49,116 nucleotides of DNA from Alphaproteobacteria bacterium (GCA_021774735.1 JAJFIS010000045.1:1-49116), one strand, 5' to 3'. Counted from the first letter of the stretch, positions 34,440 to 44,653 are shown. The notes: generated by a model from the letters alone, not told the origin. Numbers and translations: made by a program.

Positions 34440-34536
34440 GGTCTGCAGCGTAACTTAATTTACGGTTTCCGGATGGAAACTGCAGACCCGCCGGACCAAG
34501 GGCATCCCCCCTCCCATCCCCCCTCGCCCTTGGTTC
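34440..34536 (+). ncRNA. Structured RNA: three-way junction and C-rich loop hairpin
   Basis: P1 pairs 34440-34448 with 34480-34488 (9 bp, perfect). Inside it, P2 pairs 34449-34453 with 34460-34464 around a 6-base loop, and P3 pairs 34466-34470 with 34475-34479 around GGAU. Almost no base is left unpaired at the junction. Next, 34493-34503 pairs with 34526-34536 (11 bp, one G-U) around a 22-base loop of only C, U and A (34504-34525), holding CCCCCCUCCC and CCCCCCUC. C/U-rich loops of this kind can pair with Shine-Dalgarno sequences, as in cuckoo/CcsR RNAs. A U-rich stretch (CUAUCUUUUCUU) follows. Confidence 0.6.
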
Positions 34537-34621
34537 GGTTCTATCTTTTCTTAACTTTCCTAATCCAATTTAATGCAATATCCAGTGGCGAACTTTTGCC
34601 GCTTTAGCTATATTTGCTTTC

Positions 34622-35287
34622 ATGGATTTATTTGATGTAGCAAACATTAGCTTGGCAGCGGGCCCTAATTGGCAAGCTGAAACCCATATGGTAAGTGTTC
34701 ATGGGGGCTTGGTCGCGGGCGTTGATGAGGTCGGTCGAGGCCCGCTCGCTGGCCCTGTTATGGCAGCCGCCGTCATTTTAGACCCTGACAATATACCTGA
34801 GGGTTTAAACGATTCTAAAAAGTTAAGCGCCAAGCGTCGTGACATCTTATTTGAGGCCATTCACGCAAGCGCCATTTCCACCGGTATAGGCGAAGCTACT
34901 GTCGCGGAAATTGATCAGATAAACATTTTACAGGCTAGCCTTCTTGCCATGCGGCGGGCGGTGGATAAAATGCCTAAATCCGCGACCTCGCTTTTGATCG
35001 ATGGCAATCGGTCGCCTGAACATGATTTGCCAGATATTTGCCTCATTAAAGGGGACGGGCGGTCATTATCCATCGCGGCGGCGTCAATTATTGCCAAAGT
35101 TACGCGCGACCGATATATGGCGAAATTGGCCGAGAAATATCCTGACTATGGCTGGGAGCAAAACGCAGGATATGGTGTGCCAGCCCATATGAGGGGACTA
35201 AGCCTTGTGGGTATTTCCCCTTTTCACCGCAAGAGCTTTGCCCCCATTTCCAAGATTCTAAATGAAGACTCTCGAACAACTTATTGA
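34622..35287 (+). CDS. rnhB: Ribonuclease HII
   Basis: RnhB removes ribonucleotides embedded in DNA and RNA of hybrids. The 221-residue protein has the DEXXG active site VDEVGRGPLAGP (Asp35, Glu36), LNDSKKLS, LIDGNR and the type 2 YPDYGWEQNAGYG. The N-terminal 25 residues are extra; the ATG at 34622 lacks a clear ribosome site, and an internal Met (MVSVHGG) is a possible later start. The ccrM upstream region begins at its stop codon. Confidence 0.95.
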   Translation: MDLFDVANISLAAGPNWQAETHMVSVHGGLVAGVDEVGRGPLAGPVMAAAVILDPDNIPEGLNDSKKLSAKRRDILFEAIHASAISTGIGEATVAEIDQINILQASLLAMRRAVDKMPKSATSLLIDGNRSPEHDLPDICLIKGDGRSLSIAAASIIAKVTRDRYMAKLAEKYPDYGWEQNAGYGVPAHMRGLSLVGISPFHRKSFAPISKILNEDSRTTY

Positions 35288-35366
35288 TTCATATAGACGA
35301 ATCACGATTAAAAATCTTGACGCAAGATGCCATTTGACTCACAATAATCCCGAATCAGGCCGAATC
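35286..35366 (+). promoter_or_regulatory. Cluster of five GANTC sites before ccrM
   Basis: GANTC, the CcrM target, occurs at 35286, 35299, 35336, 35352 and 35362; about one per 256 bases is expected by chance. A TTGACG box (35317-35322) with CACAAT 17 bases on may be the ccrM promoter. In Caulobacter, GANTC sites in the ccrM leader influence its transcription. No canonical TTAA-N7-TTAA CtrA site was seen. Confidence 0.65.
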
Positions 35367-35413
35367 ACACTTAAAAACCGCTCGAAAACCGGGCGTTCGG
35401 CTGAGGGAAATAA

Positions 35414-36544
<1,131 letters not shown>

Positions 36545-36558
36545 TCAGCCTTTTAGCT

Positions 36559-37611
36559 TTAAAGAACATCCAACATTTTACGAAAAACAGTCGGCAAGCT
36601 TTCAGCTAGTTGGCTGTTATTTCTGTGCCATTCATGCTTGGGGATTTCGGTCATTTCTGGAAGTGAGGCTCTCACAACATTGGTCTCAAGGTGAAAATGG
36701 GTGAAGCTGTGGCGCGGGGCCTGTCCCGCACTTTGCCAAGGTGCCTCAATAGGAGCGTGGTTTTTTAGTTCATTATCCCCCGGAAAATCATCCCGCACCT
36801 CCCACGGCGTTGAAGGCAGGCCGAGTGTGCCCCCTAGCAAGCCTTTATCTGGCCGTCGCTCTAGTAATATTTGACCATCACATATAATGGCAAAACTGAC
36901 GATATGGCGTGTGGGTTTGGGCTTTTTTAGGGCTTTTACCGGATATTTTTCTGTGTCACCTGATTTAAAGGCTTGGCAAAATGTTTTAACGGGACAGATG
37001 GTACATTTCGGTGTGCGCGGCGTGCAAATTGTGGCGCCTACATCCATCATGGCTTGGGCAAAATCACCGGCGCGCTTGGCAGGTAACAATTCATCGATTA
37101 TCGCTTTAACCTGCGGCTTGGCGGTGGGGAAGGGGGTTTCTATGCGGGCTATGCGGCTGATAACGCGCTCAACATTGGCGTCAACCACCGCAATATTTTC
37201 ACCGTAAGCAATGGCGGCGATAGCAGCGGATGTATAATCCCCAATGCCGGGGAGTTTTTTCAGTTTATCTGCACTACAGGGGAAAGTCCCGTCCATATCA
37301 CACGCAATAATGCGGGCGCATTTGTGCATATTTCTGGCGCGGGCGTAATAACCAAGGCCCGCCCAAGCACTTAGCACCTCGGATTGTTCAGCGGCGGCAA
37401 GGGTTTGGACAGTGGGCCAGCGGGTAATAAATTTTTCAAAATAGCCTTTAACGGTGGCGGTGGTGGTTTGTTGCAGCATAATTTCGCTCAACCAAACGCG
37501 GTAAGGGTCTATGGGTTGCTCGGCCACAGCCCGCCAAGGAAAGTCCCGCTGATAGCGGTCATACCAGTTTAGCAATTGGGTGGAGAAATTTTTGCTCACA
37601 ATTTGGGTCAC
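36559..37611 (-). CDS. mutY: A/G-specific adenine glycosylase
   Basis: MutY removes adenine paired with 8-oxoguanine. The 350-residue protein has the catalytic Glu43 in LSEIMLQQT, the helix-hairpin-helix LPGIGDYTSAAIAA with Asp144 in VDANVERV, and the four cysteines of the [4Fe-4S] cluster (196, 203, 206, 212). A NUDIX-like domain after 230 recognises 8-oxoG. The best start is a GTG at 37611. It is divergent from the DciA-like gene. Confidence 0.96.
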   Translation of the reverse strand: MTQIVSKNFSTQLLNWYDRYQRDFPWRAVAEQPIDPYRVWLSEIMLQQTTTATVKGYFEKFITRWPTVQTLAAAEQSEVLSAWAGLGYYARARNMHKCARIIACDMDGTFPCSADKLKKLPGIGDYTSAAIAAIAYGENIAVVDANVERVISRIARIETPFPTAKPQVKAIIDELLPAKRAGDFAQAMMDVGATICTPRTPKCTICPVKTFCQAFKSGDTEKYPVKALKKPKPTRHIVSFAIICDGQILLERRPDKGLLGGTLGLPSTPWEVRDDFPGDNELKNHAPIEAPWQSAGQAPRHSFTHFHLETNVVRASLPEMTEIPKHEWHRNNSQLAESLPTVFRKMLDVL

Positions 37612-37677
37612 ATTCCATGTAAATATAGGCTAAGCTCACCGCGCTGGTTTGACGCTTGTGTTTGCTGACCCTAATGA

Positions 37678-38205
37678 ATGACAGAAATGATGGACAGAAA
37701 AAAATCGCCTAAAAGCAAAGGGCAGGTGAAAAAACCTTACCGCCGCCGAACCGCGGTTCTGCCCCAGCAGTTGATGGGGAAATTGCTGGACCGTTCCATG
37801 CGACAGCGCGGCTTCGCGCAGACCGAAATCATTACCCGTTGGCCCGAAATTGTTGGGCTGGATATCGCCCGTACCGTCATGCCGGTTCGCCTGAAAATGC
37901 CCCCGGGCTCAAAAATGGGCGGTACGCTGGAAGTGCGAACAGAATCAGCCTATGCCCTTATTTTGCAACACCGTGAACATTATCTGCTGGAGCGGATAAA
38001 TAGCTTTTATGGCTTTGCGGCGGTGGCGCGCCTTTCCATTATCCATGGCCCGGTTCTGCAAAAGCAAGGAACCATTGTCGTGCAAGCTGAGGAGCTTGAT
38101 AAAGAGACGGAAAAGCGGCTTAAAGCCATGCTGAAGCCTGTGGAACAGTCGGACCTAGCGGCGGCACTTGATCGCTTGGGACGCGAGGTCATTGGCCGCA
38201 AATGA
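37678..38205 (+). CDS. DciA-like DUF721 protein
   Basis: The 175-residue protein carries DUF721, the domain of DciA, which helps load the replicative helicase DnaB in bacteria without DnaC. The basic N-terminus (RKKSPKSKGQVKKPYRRR) is followed by WPEIVGLDIARTVMPVRL and LEVRTESAYALILQHREHYLLERIN, both typical. The neighbourhood of mutY, DsbA-like genes and smc is a recurring alphaproteobacterial order. Confidence 0.85.
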   Translation: MTEMMDRKKSPKSKGQVKKPYRRRTAVLPQQLMGKLLDRSMRQRGFAQTEIITRWPEIVGLDIARTVMPVRLKMPPGSKMGGTLEVRTESAYALILQHREHYLLERINSFYGFAAVARLSIIHGPVLQKQGTIVVQAEELDKETEKRLKAMLKPVEQSDLAAALDRLGREVIGRK

Positions 38206-38312
38206 GGAAGTTTGGTTTTAAAACAAGTATTTTTGATGTGGATAACACTTGACCAAACCCCACCGATATACATTGATATAAAAAATAACAGTAATGCCAG
38301 AGGGTGCCCGTG

Positions 38313-38942
38313 ATGTTTAAGTTTATATTGTCTATTTTTCTAATTTTCAGTGGTTTTACAGTCACTTTAGCGCAAGAAGAAAAGCCATCAAAGTCCGTTG
38401 AAGCACCAAAATCTGCCGAAAAACTAGGCTATTACGGCGATATTGTTTATGGCGACGCGGATGCCGCCTTTGAGATTATCGAATTTGCTTCCCTAACCTG
38501 CCCCCACTGCGCGGCCTTTCACGCAAATGAATTACCGTCCCTAATGGCACAATATGTAGAAGCGGGTAAGGTACGCTTTGTATTTCGAAATTTTGTTTTG
38601 AACCAAGTAGATATGGCCGTTTCTGTGATTTCCCGTTGCCGAGATATGGAATTTGCCAAGAAGGCACAAGCCAAGCTTTTTGAAACCCAAGCAAGCTGGT
38701 CTCGGGCGAAAGATATTAAGACTGCGGTCATGGCAACGTTCAATATTTTGGGGATGGAAAGCAAAGAATTTGAAATATGTTTGTCAAACCAAGACATGGC
38801 GGCATATTTGAATGAACAAACACAAAAAGGCGCTGAGCTATATAAAGTTACGGGAACGCCCACCATTATATTGAATGGAAAAAGGATAAACCCAACTTTT
38901 GATGCTATCGATTCGGCCCTGAAAGCACTTGAAGCCAAGTAA
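38313..38942 (+). CDS. DsbA-like thiol-disulfide protein, secreted
   Basis: The 209-residue protein has a Sec signal peptide (1-20, cleavage after TLA) and a DsbA-type thioredoxin fold with the active site LTCPHC (Cys63 and Cys66). The cis-Pro loop is VTGTPTIIL. Proteins of this type (Thioredoxin_4/BdbD-like) oxidise exported proteins. The ATG at 38313 follows AGAGGG; GTG codons just before it are possible. The following gene is a close paralogue. Confidence 0.88.
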   Translation: MFKFILSIFLIFSGFTVTLAQEEKPSKSVEAPKSAEKLGYYGDIVYGDADAAFEIIEFASLTCPHCAAFHANELPSLMAQYVEAGKVRFVFRNFVLNQVDMAVSVISRCRDMEFAKKAQAKLFETQASWSRAKDIKTAVMATFNILGMESKEFEICLSNQDMAAYLNEQTQKGAELYKVTGTPTIILNGKRINPTFDAIDSALKALEAK

Positions 38943-39056
38943 GCGATCCGAAAGCGATGACGGCCAATCCCTTGATGTCATTGGGCCATAGCTACTTTGG
39001 TGCTAACTTCTTGACGCCTATTTTATATTAATACTAGATTTAGTGGGTAGGGACAC

Positions 39057-39767
39057 ATGAAACACAATAATGGGTATAAAATGATGACTTTTTCGAATTT
39101 TGTAAAAAATGGGATTATGCTATTGCTGGCCTCGATGTTGCTGGCTTCCTGCGGGGAAGCTGACAGCGATGCGAGCAGCAAAACGGCTGATGCTGCGACG
39201 ACAAAGGATAACACTGAAGTTTCTGGTGCAACAGATGACGCAGACAAAGTTGGCGCTTATGGCGACCTGATTTACGGCGATCCGGATGCACCGATTGAAA
39301 TCATCGAATATGCATCGCTGACCTGCCCGCACTGTGCCAATTTTGCTTTAACCCAGTTGCCGCAGCTTAAAGAAAAATATATCGACACCGGCAAAGTGAA
39401 GCTGGTTTACAGAAACTTCTTGATGAATAATGTTGATCTGGCGGCTTCCACTGTTGCGCGGTGCCGCACCCCTGAATTTGCCAAGAAAATGCATAATATT
39501 CTCTTTCGCACTCAGCGCCAATGGGCCGCAGGCGGTGATCCTGCGGGTGCTATCGCGGCTATTGCCCGCAAGGCTGGCATGAGCCGAGTGGAATTTGACC
39601 GCTGTTTGCAGAACCGCGACATGCAGCTGCATCTAACCAAAATGACCAAGACGGGCAGTACAAAATATAAAGTGAATGCCACTCCAACCATTTTTGTTGA
39701 TGGCGACAAGTTAGATATTCCAAGCTTTGAGAAGATCGAAGAAGCTCTGGCTGATATTTTAGATTAG
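39057..39767 (+). CDS. DsbA-like thiol-disulfide lipoprotein
   Basis: This 236-residue paralogue of the preceding protein shares GDxIYGDxDA, the active site LTCPHC (Cys90 and Cys93), the YRNF segment and a cis-Pro loop NATPTIFV. It differs in export: a signal with lipobox LLASC makes it a lipoprotein with Cys32 lipidated, followed by a Ser/Thr/Asp-rich linker. Several Met starts lie within the first ten codons. smc follows after 49 bp. Confidence 0.88.
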   Translation: MKHNNGYKMMTFSNFVKNGIMLLLASMLLASCGEADSDASSKTADAATTKDNTEVSGATDDADKVGAYGDLIYGDPDAPIEIIEYASLTCPHCANFALTQLPQLKEKYIDTGKVKLVYRNFLMNNVDLAASTVARCRTPEFAKKMHNILFRTQRQWAAGGDPAGAIAAIARKAGMSRVEFDRCLQNRDMQLHLTKMTKTGSTKYKVNATPTIFVDGDKLDIPSFEKIEEALADILD

Positions 39768-39816
39768 AATCCACTAGTTTGGCGAGACTTAAGCCAAATA
39801 GGGAGAGACCCGTAGC

Positions 39817-42800
39817 ATGCAATTTTCGCGGCTAAGACTTTCGGGCTTTAAGTCCTTTGTCGATCCAACCGAGCTTATTATTGAGCCTGGTTTGACCGGC
39901 GTTGTCGGCCCCAATGGTTGCGGAAAATCTAATCTGCTGGAAGCTTTGCGCTGGGTGATGGGTGAAAACCGCGCCAAATCCCTGCGGGGTTCGGGGATGG
40001 ACGATGTTATTTTCTCCGGCACTGACCGCAGGCCCGCCCGCAATCTGGCTGAAGTTACCTTAGTTTTAGATCCTGAAAATGAAATTTTAACGCCCGAATT
40101 TCAAAATAGCGATGTGCTGGAAGTGACCCGCCGTATTGAGCGTGAAGCTGGCTCAGCCTACCGGATGAATGGCCGTGATGTTCGCCAAAAGGACGTGCAG
40201 CTTCTTTTTGCTGATGCTGCAACTGGCGCGCATTCGCCGTCACTGGTGTCGCAAGGGCGCATTGGTAGTTTGATCAATGCAAAACCAAAAGACCGGCGAG
40301 CAATTTTAGAAGAAGCCGCAGGTATTTCTGGCCTGCATACAAGACGTAAAGAAGCGGAATCGCGTCTAAGGGGTGCAGAGGGCAATTTGGTTAGGTTGCA
40401 AGATGTTGTCGTGCAGATGGAAGCGCAAATAGGCAGTTTGAAGCGTCAAGCCCGCCAAGCTGGTCGTTACCGCACCATTTCGGGTGATGTTAGGCAGGCC
40501 GAAGCCAGTGTATTATATTTAAGGTGGTTTAAAGCTTCTAATGATGTGATTGAGCTTGAGCGTCAATTGCGCAGTGCCGAAGCCTCCGCTGCTGAAGTGG
40601 CAAAACAAGTGGCAGGGCTGAGCACGGAGCAAGCCACCATCGCTGCCACTTTGCCCGATCTGCGCAATCGGGCGGTTGAGGCTGCCGCTGCCGTGCAGCG
40701 CTTGACCATAGCCCGTGAAAGCTTAGAAGCGGAAGAGCGTCGCAGGGCTGAAAAGATAGTAGAGCTGAAAGCGCGGCTTGAGCAGATAGGCGTGGATAGC
40801 GCCCGCGAAGATGAAATTAGCACTGACGCCACGGCCGGTTTGCAACGTTTGGCGGGCGAGCGGGAACGACTGGCTGGAGCGCAGGAATCTGAAAAAGCGG
40901 CTGAAGTTGAAGCAAGAGAAAAATTAGAAATTTCGTCTCAGGCAGCCAATAGCGCCGAGGAGGACTTTGACGCCTTGAGCCAACAAGCGGCAAGCGCCCG
41001 CGCCCGAAAAGAAAGCTTAGAGAGCGATATTTTGGCCCTTGACCGCCGGCTGGATATGGTGTGCGGCGAGCAAAAACGCTTGAAGGATAAAATTGATGGC
41101 ATGGGCGCCGAGGACAGCGTCATCAAAGCCTTCACTGGTGCAGAAGCCAGCGTTAAAAGCGGTGAAGAGGCCCTTGGTAATGCTGAGGCTGCTGTTCAGG
41201 GCGCTGAAGAAAGTACATTGCTGGCCCGCACTAGCTTGAACGACGCTGTTAGCCGCTTTCAAGAAAAAGAAGGTGCCCTTAAGGCGCTGGAAGCAGAAGC
41301 AAAAACATTGGCATTAATGCTGGCAGACCGGCCAGATGGGGGCACACCGCTGGCGGATGATGTGCGGGCAAATTTGGGCTTTGAGACCGCTGTTGGCGCG
41401 GCTTTCGGCGATGATATTGAAGCGTCTGAGGATGTGGGTGATGACCGTTTTTGGCATGTTGTGGATGATAGAGCGCCTGCCCCCAGCTGGCCCGACGGTG
41501 TTTCTGCCCTATCAGCACAAACCAAAGTGCCAGCAGCGCTGACCCTGCGTCTGGCCTATATGGGCTTGCTGGATAAGGGCGTAGACGGTGCTGCGATCCA
41601 GAGGAAATTAAAGCCCGGTCAAAAGCTGGTATCAATCGATGGTTCTATCTGGCGCTGGGATGGGTATGTTCAAAAAGCGGGGGCCAAAAGTGCTGTGGCT
41701 GTGCGCATGGAACAGCGCAACCGCTTAGAGGGCATAAATCAGAAATTAGACCAGCTGAAAGCCGATATGGCCGCTGCCGAGAAAGCCTGCGACACCGCCC
41801 GCGCTGCCCATACGGCCATGCGAGAAGCTGAAGTTGCTGCCCGGACAGCAAGGGGTGATGCAGACGGCCAGTTGGCTAGCGCCCGCCGCGCTTTGTTGGA
41901 GGCTGAACAGGAAATGAACCGCCGCGCCTCAAAGGTAAATGCCATCCGCGAGACCATATCTAGGCTTGTAAGTGAAGAAAGTGAAATGGCTGAAAGGCGT
42001 GCGGGTATCGGGGCGCAGATAGCTGAACTCCCTGCTATAGACGGCTTGGAAGAAGCTTTAGCGAAAGCCCGAACAGAAGTTGAAAGCCTGCGCACAACGC
42101 TTGCTGGTGCGCGCTCAAGCTATGACGGTTTGCGGCGGGAAGCGCAGGCCCGCACCGACCGCCTTCGGGCAATTGATAGTGAAATTGGCGCGTGGCAAGC
42201 GCGGGTAAAAAGCACAAAGGAGCAGTTGGGAGAGCTTTCACGCCGTAAAATTAGCAGCGAGCAGCAGCTGGTTGCACTGGAAAGTGGCCCCTATAAAATT
42301 GAGGAAAAACGCACCGCCTTGATAGCTGAGCTTGAAAGTGCAGAAGCCGCGCGCAGCTCAACGGGTGACGCACTGGCCGTTGCTGAAAATAATTTAGCCG
42401 ATAAAGACCGGGCACTTCGCGAGGCTCAAGAGCGGGCGGCGCTCAGCAGAGAAGGCCAAATCCGCGCTGATGCGGCGGTGGAAACGGCAGAAGTTCGGCG
42501 CAAAGATATTGCGGCCCTAGTGGGGGAGCGCTTTGAATGCCCACCGAATAAAGTGCTGGAAATAGTTGGCATTGAAGACGCAGATACTTTGCCCGCCCTC
42601 ACGGTTTTAGAGAGCAAGCTCGACAAGCTGAAGCGCGAACGCGAACGGCTGGGCGCGGTGAATTTGCGGGCGGAAGAGGAGCTGAGCGAGATTGAGGAAC
42701 AGATGGAGCATCTGACCTTCGAGCGGCAGGACCTAGAGGCGGCCATTGCCCGTTTGCGCCAAGCTATTTCAGGGCTAAACAAAGAAGGACGGGAGCGTCT

Positions 42801-43275
42801 GCTTTCGGCCTTCGATGCGGTAAATATCCATTTTGGTGAGCTGTTTTCCACCCTATTTGGCGGCGGCGCGGCGCATCTGGCGCTTACAGAATCCGATGAT
42901 CCGCTTGATGCTGGCTTGGAAATTTTTGCCAGCCCACCGGGCAAAAAACTGCAAACACTATCCTTGCTCTCGGGCGGGGAGCAGGCACTGACGGCGCTTT
43001 CTTTAATTTTTGCGGTCTTTATGACCAACCCGGCACCCATTTGTGTGCTGGACGAGGTTGATGCGCCGCTGGATGATGCCAATGTTGAGCGCTTCTGTGA
43101 CCTGCTTGATGGCATGATTAAGCGCACGAATACGCGCTTTTTGATCGTGACCCATAACGCGGTTTCCATGGCCCGCATGCACCGTTTATTTGGGGTGACC
43201 ATGGCGGAACAAGGTGTCAGCACCTTGGTATCGGTTGATTTAGAGCGCGCCGAGGAAATAGGTGCGGTGGCCTAA
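39817..43275 (+). CDS. smc: Chromosome segregation protein SMC
   Basis: SMC is the condensin ATPase that folds and separates chromosomes. The 1152-residue protein has Walker A GPNGCGKSN at 31-39, QGRIGSLINAKPKDRR, two coiled-coil arms (about 170-490 and 640-890) around a hinge near 500-630, the signature LSGGEQAL from 1051 and Walker B CVLDEVDAPLDD at 1076-1087. GGGAGAG precedes the ATG. The arms are rich in Ala and Glu, a normal coiled-coil bias. scpA and scpB are not in the window. Confidence 0.97.
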   Translation: MQFSRLRLSGFKSFVDPTELIIEPGLTGVVGPNGCGKSNLLEALRWVMGENRAKSLRGSGMDDVIFSGTDRRPARNLAEVTLVLDPENEILTPEFQNSDVLEVTRRIEREAGSAYRMNGRDVRQKDVQLLFADAATGAHSPSLVSQGRIGSLINAKPKDRRAILEEAAGISGLHTRRKEAESRLRGAEGNLVRLQDVVVQMEAQIGSLKRQARQAGRYRTISGDVRQAEASVLYLRWFKASNDVIELERQLRSAEASAAEVAKQVAGLSTEQATIAATLPDLRNRAVEAAAAVQRLTIARESLEAEERRRAEKIVELKARLEQIGVDSAREDEISTDATAGLQRLAGERERLAGAQESEKAAEVEAREKLEISSQAANSAEEDFDALSQQAASARARKESLESDILALDRRLDMVCGEQKRLKDKIDGMGAEDSVIKAFTGAEASVKSGEEALGNAEAAVQGAEESTLLARTSLNDAVSRFQEKEGALKALEAEAKTLALMLADRPDGGTPLADDVRANLGFETAVGAAFGDDIEASEDVGDDRFWHVVDDRAPAPSWPDGVSALSAQTKVPAALTLRLAYMGLLDKGVDGAAIQRKLKPGQKLVSIDGSIWRWDGYVQKAGAKSAVAVRMEQRNRLEGINQKLDQLKADMAAAEKACDTARAAHTAMREAEVAARTARGDADGQLASARRALLEAEQEMNRRASKVNAIRETISRLVSEESEMAERRAGIGAQIAELPAIDGLEEALAKARTEVESLRTTLAGARSSYDGLRREAQARTDRLRAIDSEIGAWQARVKSTKEQLGELSRRKISSEQQLVALESGPYKIEEKRTALIAELESAEAARSSTGDALAVAENNLADKDRALREAQERAALSREGQIRADAAVETAEVRRKDIAALVGERFECPPNKVLEIVGIEDADTLPALTVLESKLDKLKRERERLGAVNLRAEEELSEIEEQMEHLTFERQDLEAAIARLRQAISGLNKEGRERLLSAFDAVNIHFGELFSTLFGGGAAHLALTESDDPLDAGLEIFASPPGKKLQTLSLLSGGEQALTALSLIFAVFMTNPAPICVLDEVDAPLDDANVERFCDLLDGMIKRTNTRFLIVTHNAVSMARMHRLFGVTMAEQGVSTLVSVDLERAEEIGAVA

Positions 43276-43383
43276 AGTTGAGACGATTGAGATTCTCCAT
43301 CTCATCAGCCGCAGTGTATTATTGATTTTCAAAATCATAAATTTATCTTTAAAATCAATATCTTATCAATTTATCAATGCCTC

Positions 43384-43412
43384 TTGACAGGGCCGAACAG
43401 CTTCACTATGTT
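43384..43412 (+). promoter_or_regulatory. Predicted promoter of the F0 operon
   Basis: A perfect TTGACA and TATGTT (four of six) are 17 bases apart, 74 bp before the first gene. The 100 bp between smc and the promoter are very AT-rich with short palindromes but no gene. Confidence 0.65.
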
Positions 43413-43486
43413 GCGCGTGCCTTAGGCAGCCATTATGATTCATCATATGCGCAGTTTTTGGGGCTTTACTAAGGTGGTGAAAAGCG

Positions 43487-43810
43487 ATGGTCAGTCAAGA
43501 TAACGACCCAAACTTGAAATCACTGGAGGATCGTTTAAAGGCCGCTCGTACCCGGAGCAAGCCCGATGACAGCGAAGAGGCAGAAGCTTCACCGCTGGGG
43601 GTTGCTTGGAAAATGGGAATGGAGCTGGTTATAGGCGTCGCCATTGGCCTGTTTATTGGTAGTTATATCGATGACTGGTTAGATACAAAACCTATCGCCA
43701 TGATAATCATGGTTTTCTTTGGGTTTGGCGCTGGTCTTTTGAATGTTTTCCGCGATGCCCAAAGAATGCAAAGGATGATGGATGACGATGACACTGATCC
43801 AAAGGCATAA
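43487..43810 (+). CDS. atpI: AtpI/AtpZ-family ATP synthase assembly protein
   Basis: The 107-residue protein has a charged N-terminus and two membrane helices (about 47-65 and 70-88) with a charged turn, the AtpZ/AtpI layout. It helps c-ring assembly or Mg uptake for the F-type ATPase. GVAWKMGMELVIGVAIG is typical for alphaproteobacteria. AAGGTGG precedes the ATG. It heads the F0 operon. Confidence 0.9.
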   Translation: MVSQDNDPNLKSLEDRLKAARTRSKPDDSEEAEASPLGVAWKMGMELVIGVAIGLFIGSYIDDWLDTKPIAMIIMVFFGFGAGLLNVFRDAQRMQRMMDDDDTDPKA

Positions 43811-43897
43811 ATGTTAACGGTTGACCGGGCCTTTACCTAATCCGAACCATGTGGGGTGGTGAGATCTGGAACTCCGAGCAAGAAAGAGACGAAAATC

Positions 43898-44653
43898 GTG
43901 TCAAGTTCACATAGTCCTCTTGAACAGTTTGTTATCAAGCCGATCCGCGAAATTAATATCGCCGGCTATGATGTATCTTTAACCAATAGCTCTTTAACGA
44001 TGTTGATCGTTATTGGCTTGGTCAGCATATTCCTCATCGGCGGTGTTCGCCGCAATGCGGTTGTGCCGGGCCGCTGGCAATCAATGGTCGAAGTGGCCTA
44101 TGAGTTTATTGCTGGTTTGGTTAAGGAAAATGTAGGTAGTGAAGGTAAGAAATATTTCCCCTTCATATTTACCTTATTCATGTTCATCCTTGGCAGTAAC
44201 CTGTGGGGCTTGTTGCCTTATCAATTCACCGTCACTTCTCATATCATCGTCACCTTCGCGGTAGCCATTGTGGTTTTCTCGGGGATAACGCTGATCGGCT
44301 TTATCAAGCATGGCTTCGGGTTTCTAAGACTTTTCCTTCCACCGGGGGTTCCTTGGTGGCTGTGGTGGTTCATTATTCCCATTGAAATGATCAGTTATTT
44401 GACCCGTCCGGTTAGCTTAAGTGTGCGTCTGTTTGCCAATATGTTTGCAGGCCACATGATGATGAAGATTTTTGCAGGGTTTGTCATAACCCTCGGCGGT
44501 CTTGGTACAATTGGCTATATAGGTGCTGTTTTGCCTTTGGGCGTAACGGTAGCTCTGACGGGTCTGGAAATGCTTGTCGCATTTCTTCAGGCTTATGTTT
44601 TCACCGTATTGACCTGTATTTACTTGAACGATGCGATGCATCCTTCACACTAG
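43898..44653 (+). CDS. atpB: ATP synthase F0 subunit a
   Basis: Subunit a forms the proton half-channels next to the c-ring. The 251-residue protein has about six helices; SVRLFANMFAGHM carries the essential Arg. The start is not certain: GTG at 43898 gives the common beginning SPLEQFVIKPI, whereas GTGs about 42 bases upstream would add a basic stretch without family support. Confidence 0.96.
   Translation: MSSSHSPLEQFVIKPIREINIAGYDVSLTNSSLTMLIVIGLVSIFLIGGVRRNAVVPGRWQSMVEVAYEFIAGLVKENVGSEGKKYFPFIFTLFMFILGSNLWGLLPYQFTVTSHIIVTFAVAIVVFSGITLIGFIKHGFGFLRLFLPPGVPWWLWWFIIPIEMISYLTRPVSLSVRLFANMFAGHMMMKIFAGFVITLGGLGTIGYIGAVLPLGVTVALTGLEMLVAFLQAYVFTVLTCIYLNDAMHPSH

Noticed and set aside
34440-34488. 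tRNA or tRNA-like gene
   Set aside because: There are only two inner arms, no anticodon loop of seven bases and no T-arm consensus.
42426-43223. 265-codon frame opposite smc
   Set aside because: Very rich in Ser and Arg, as expected for the complement of a coiled-coil and ATPase coding sequence; no ribosome site.
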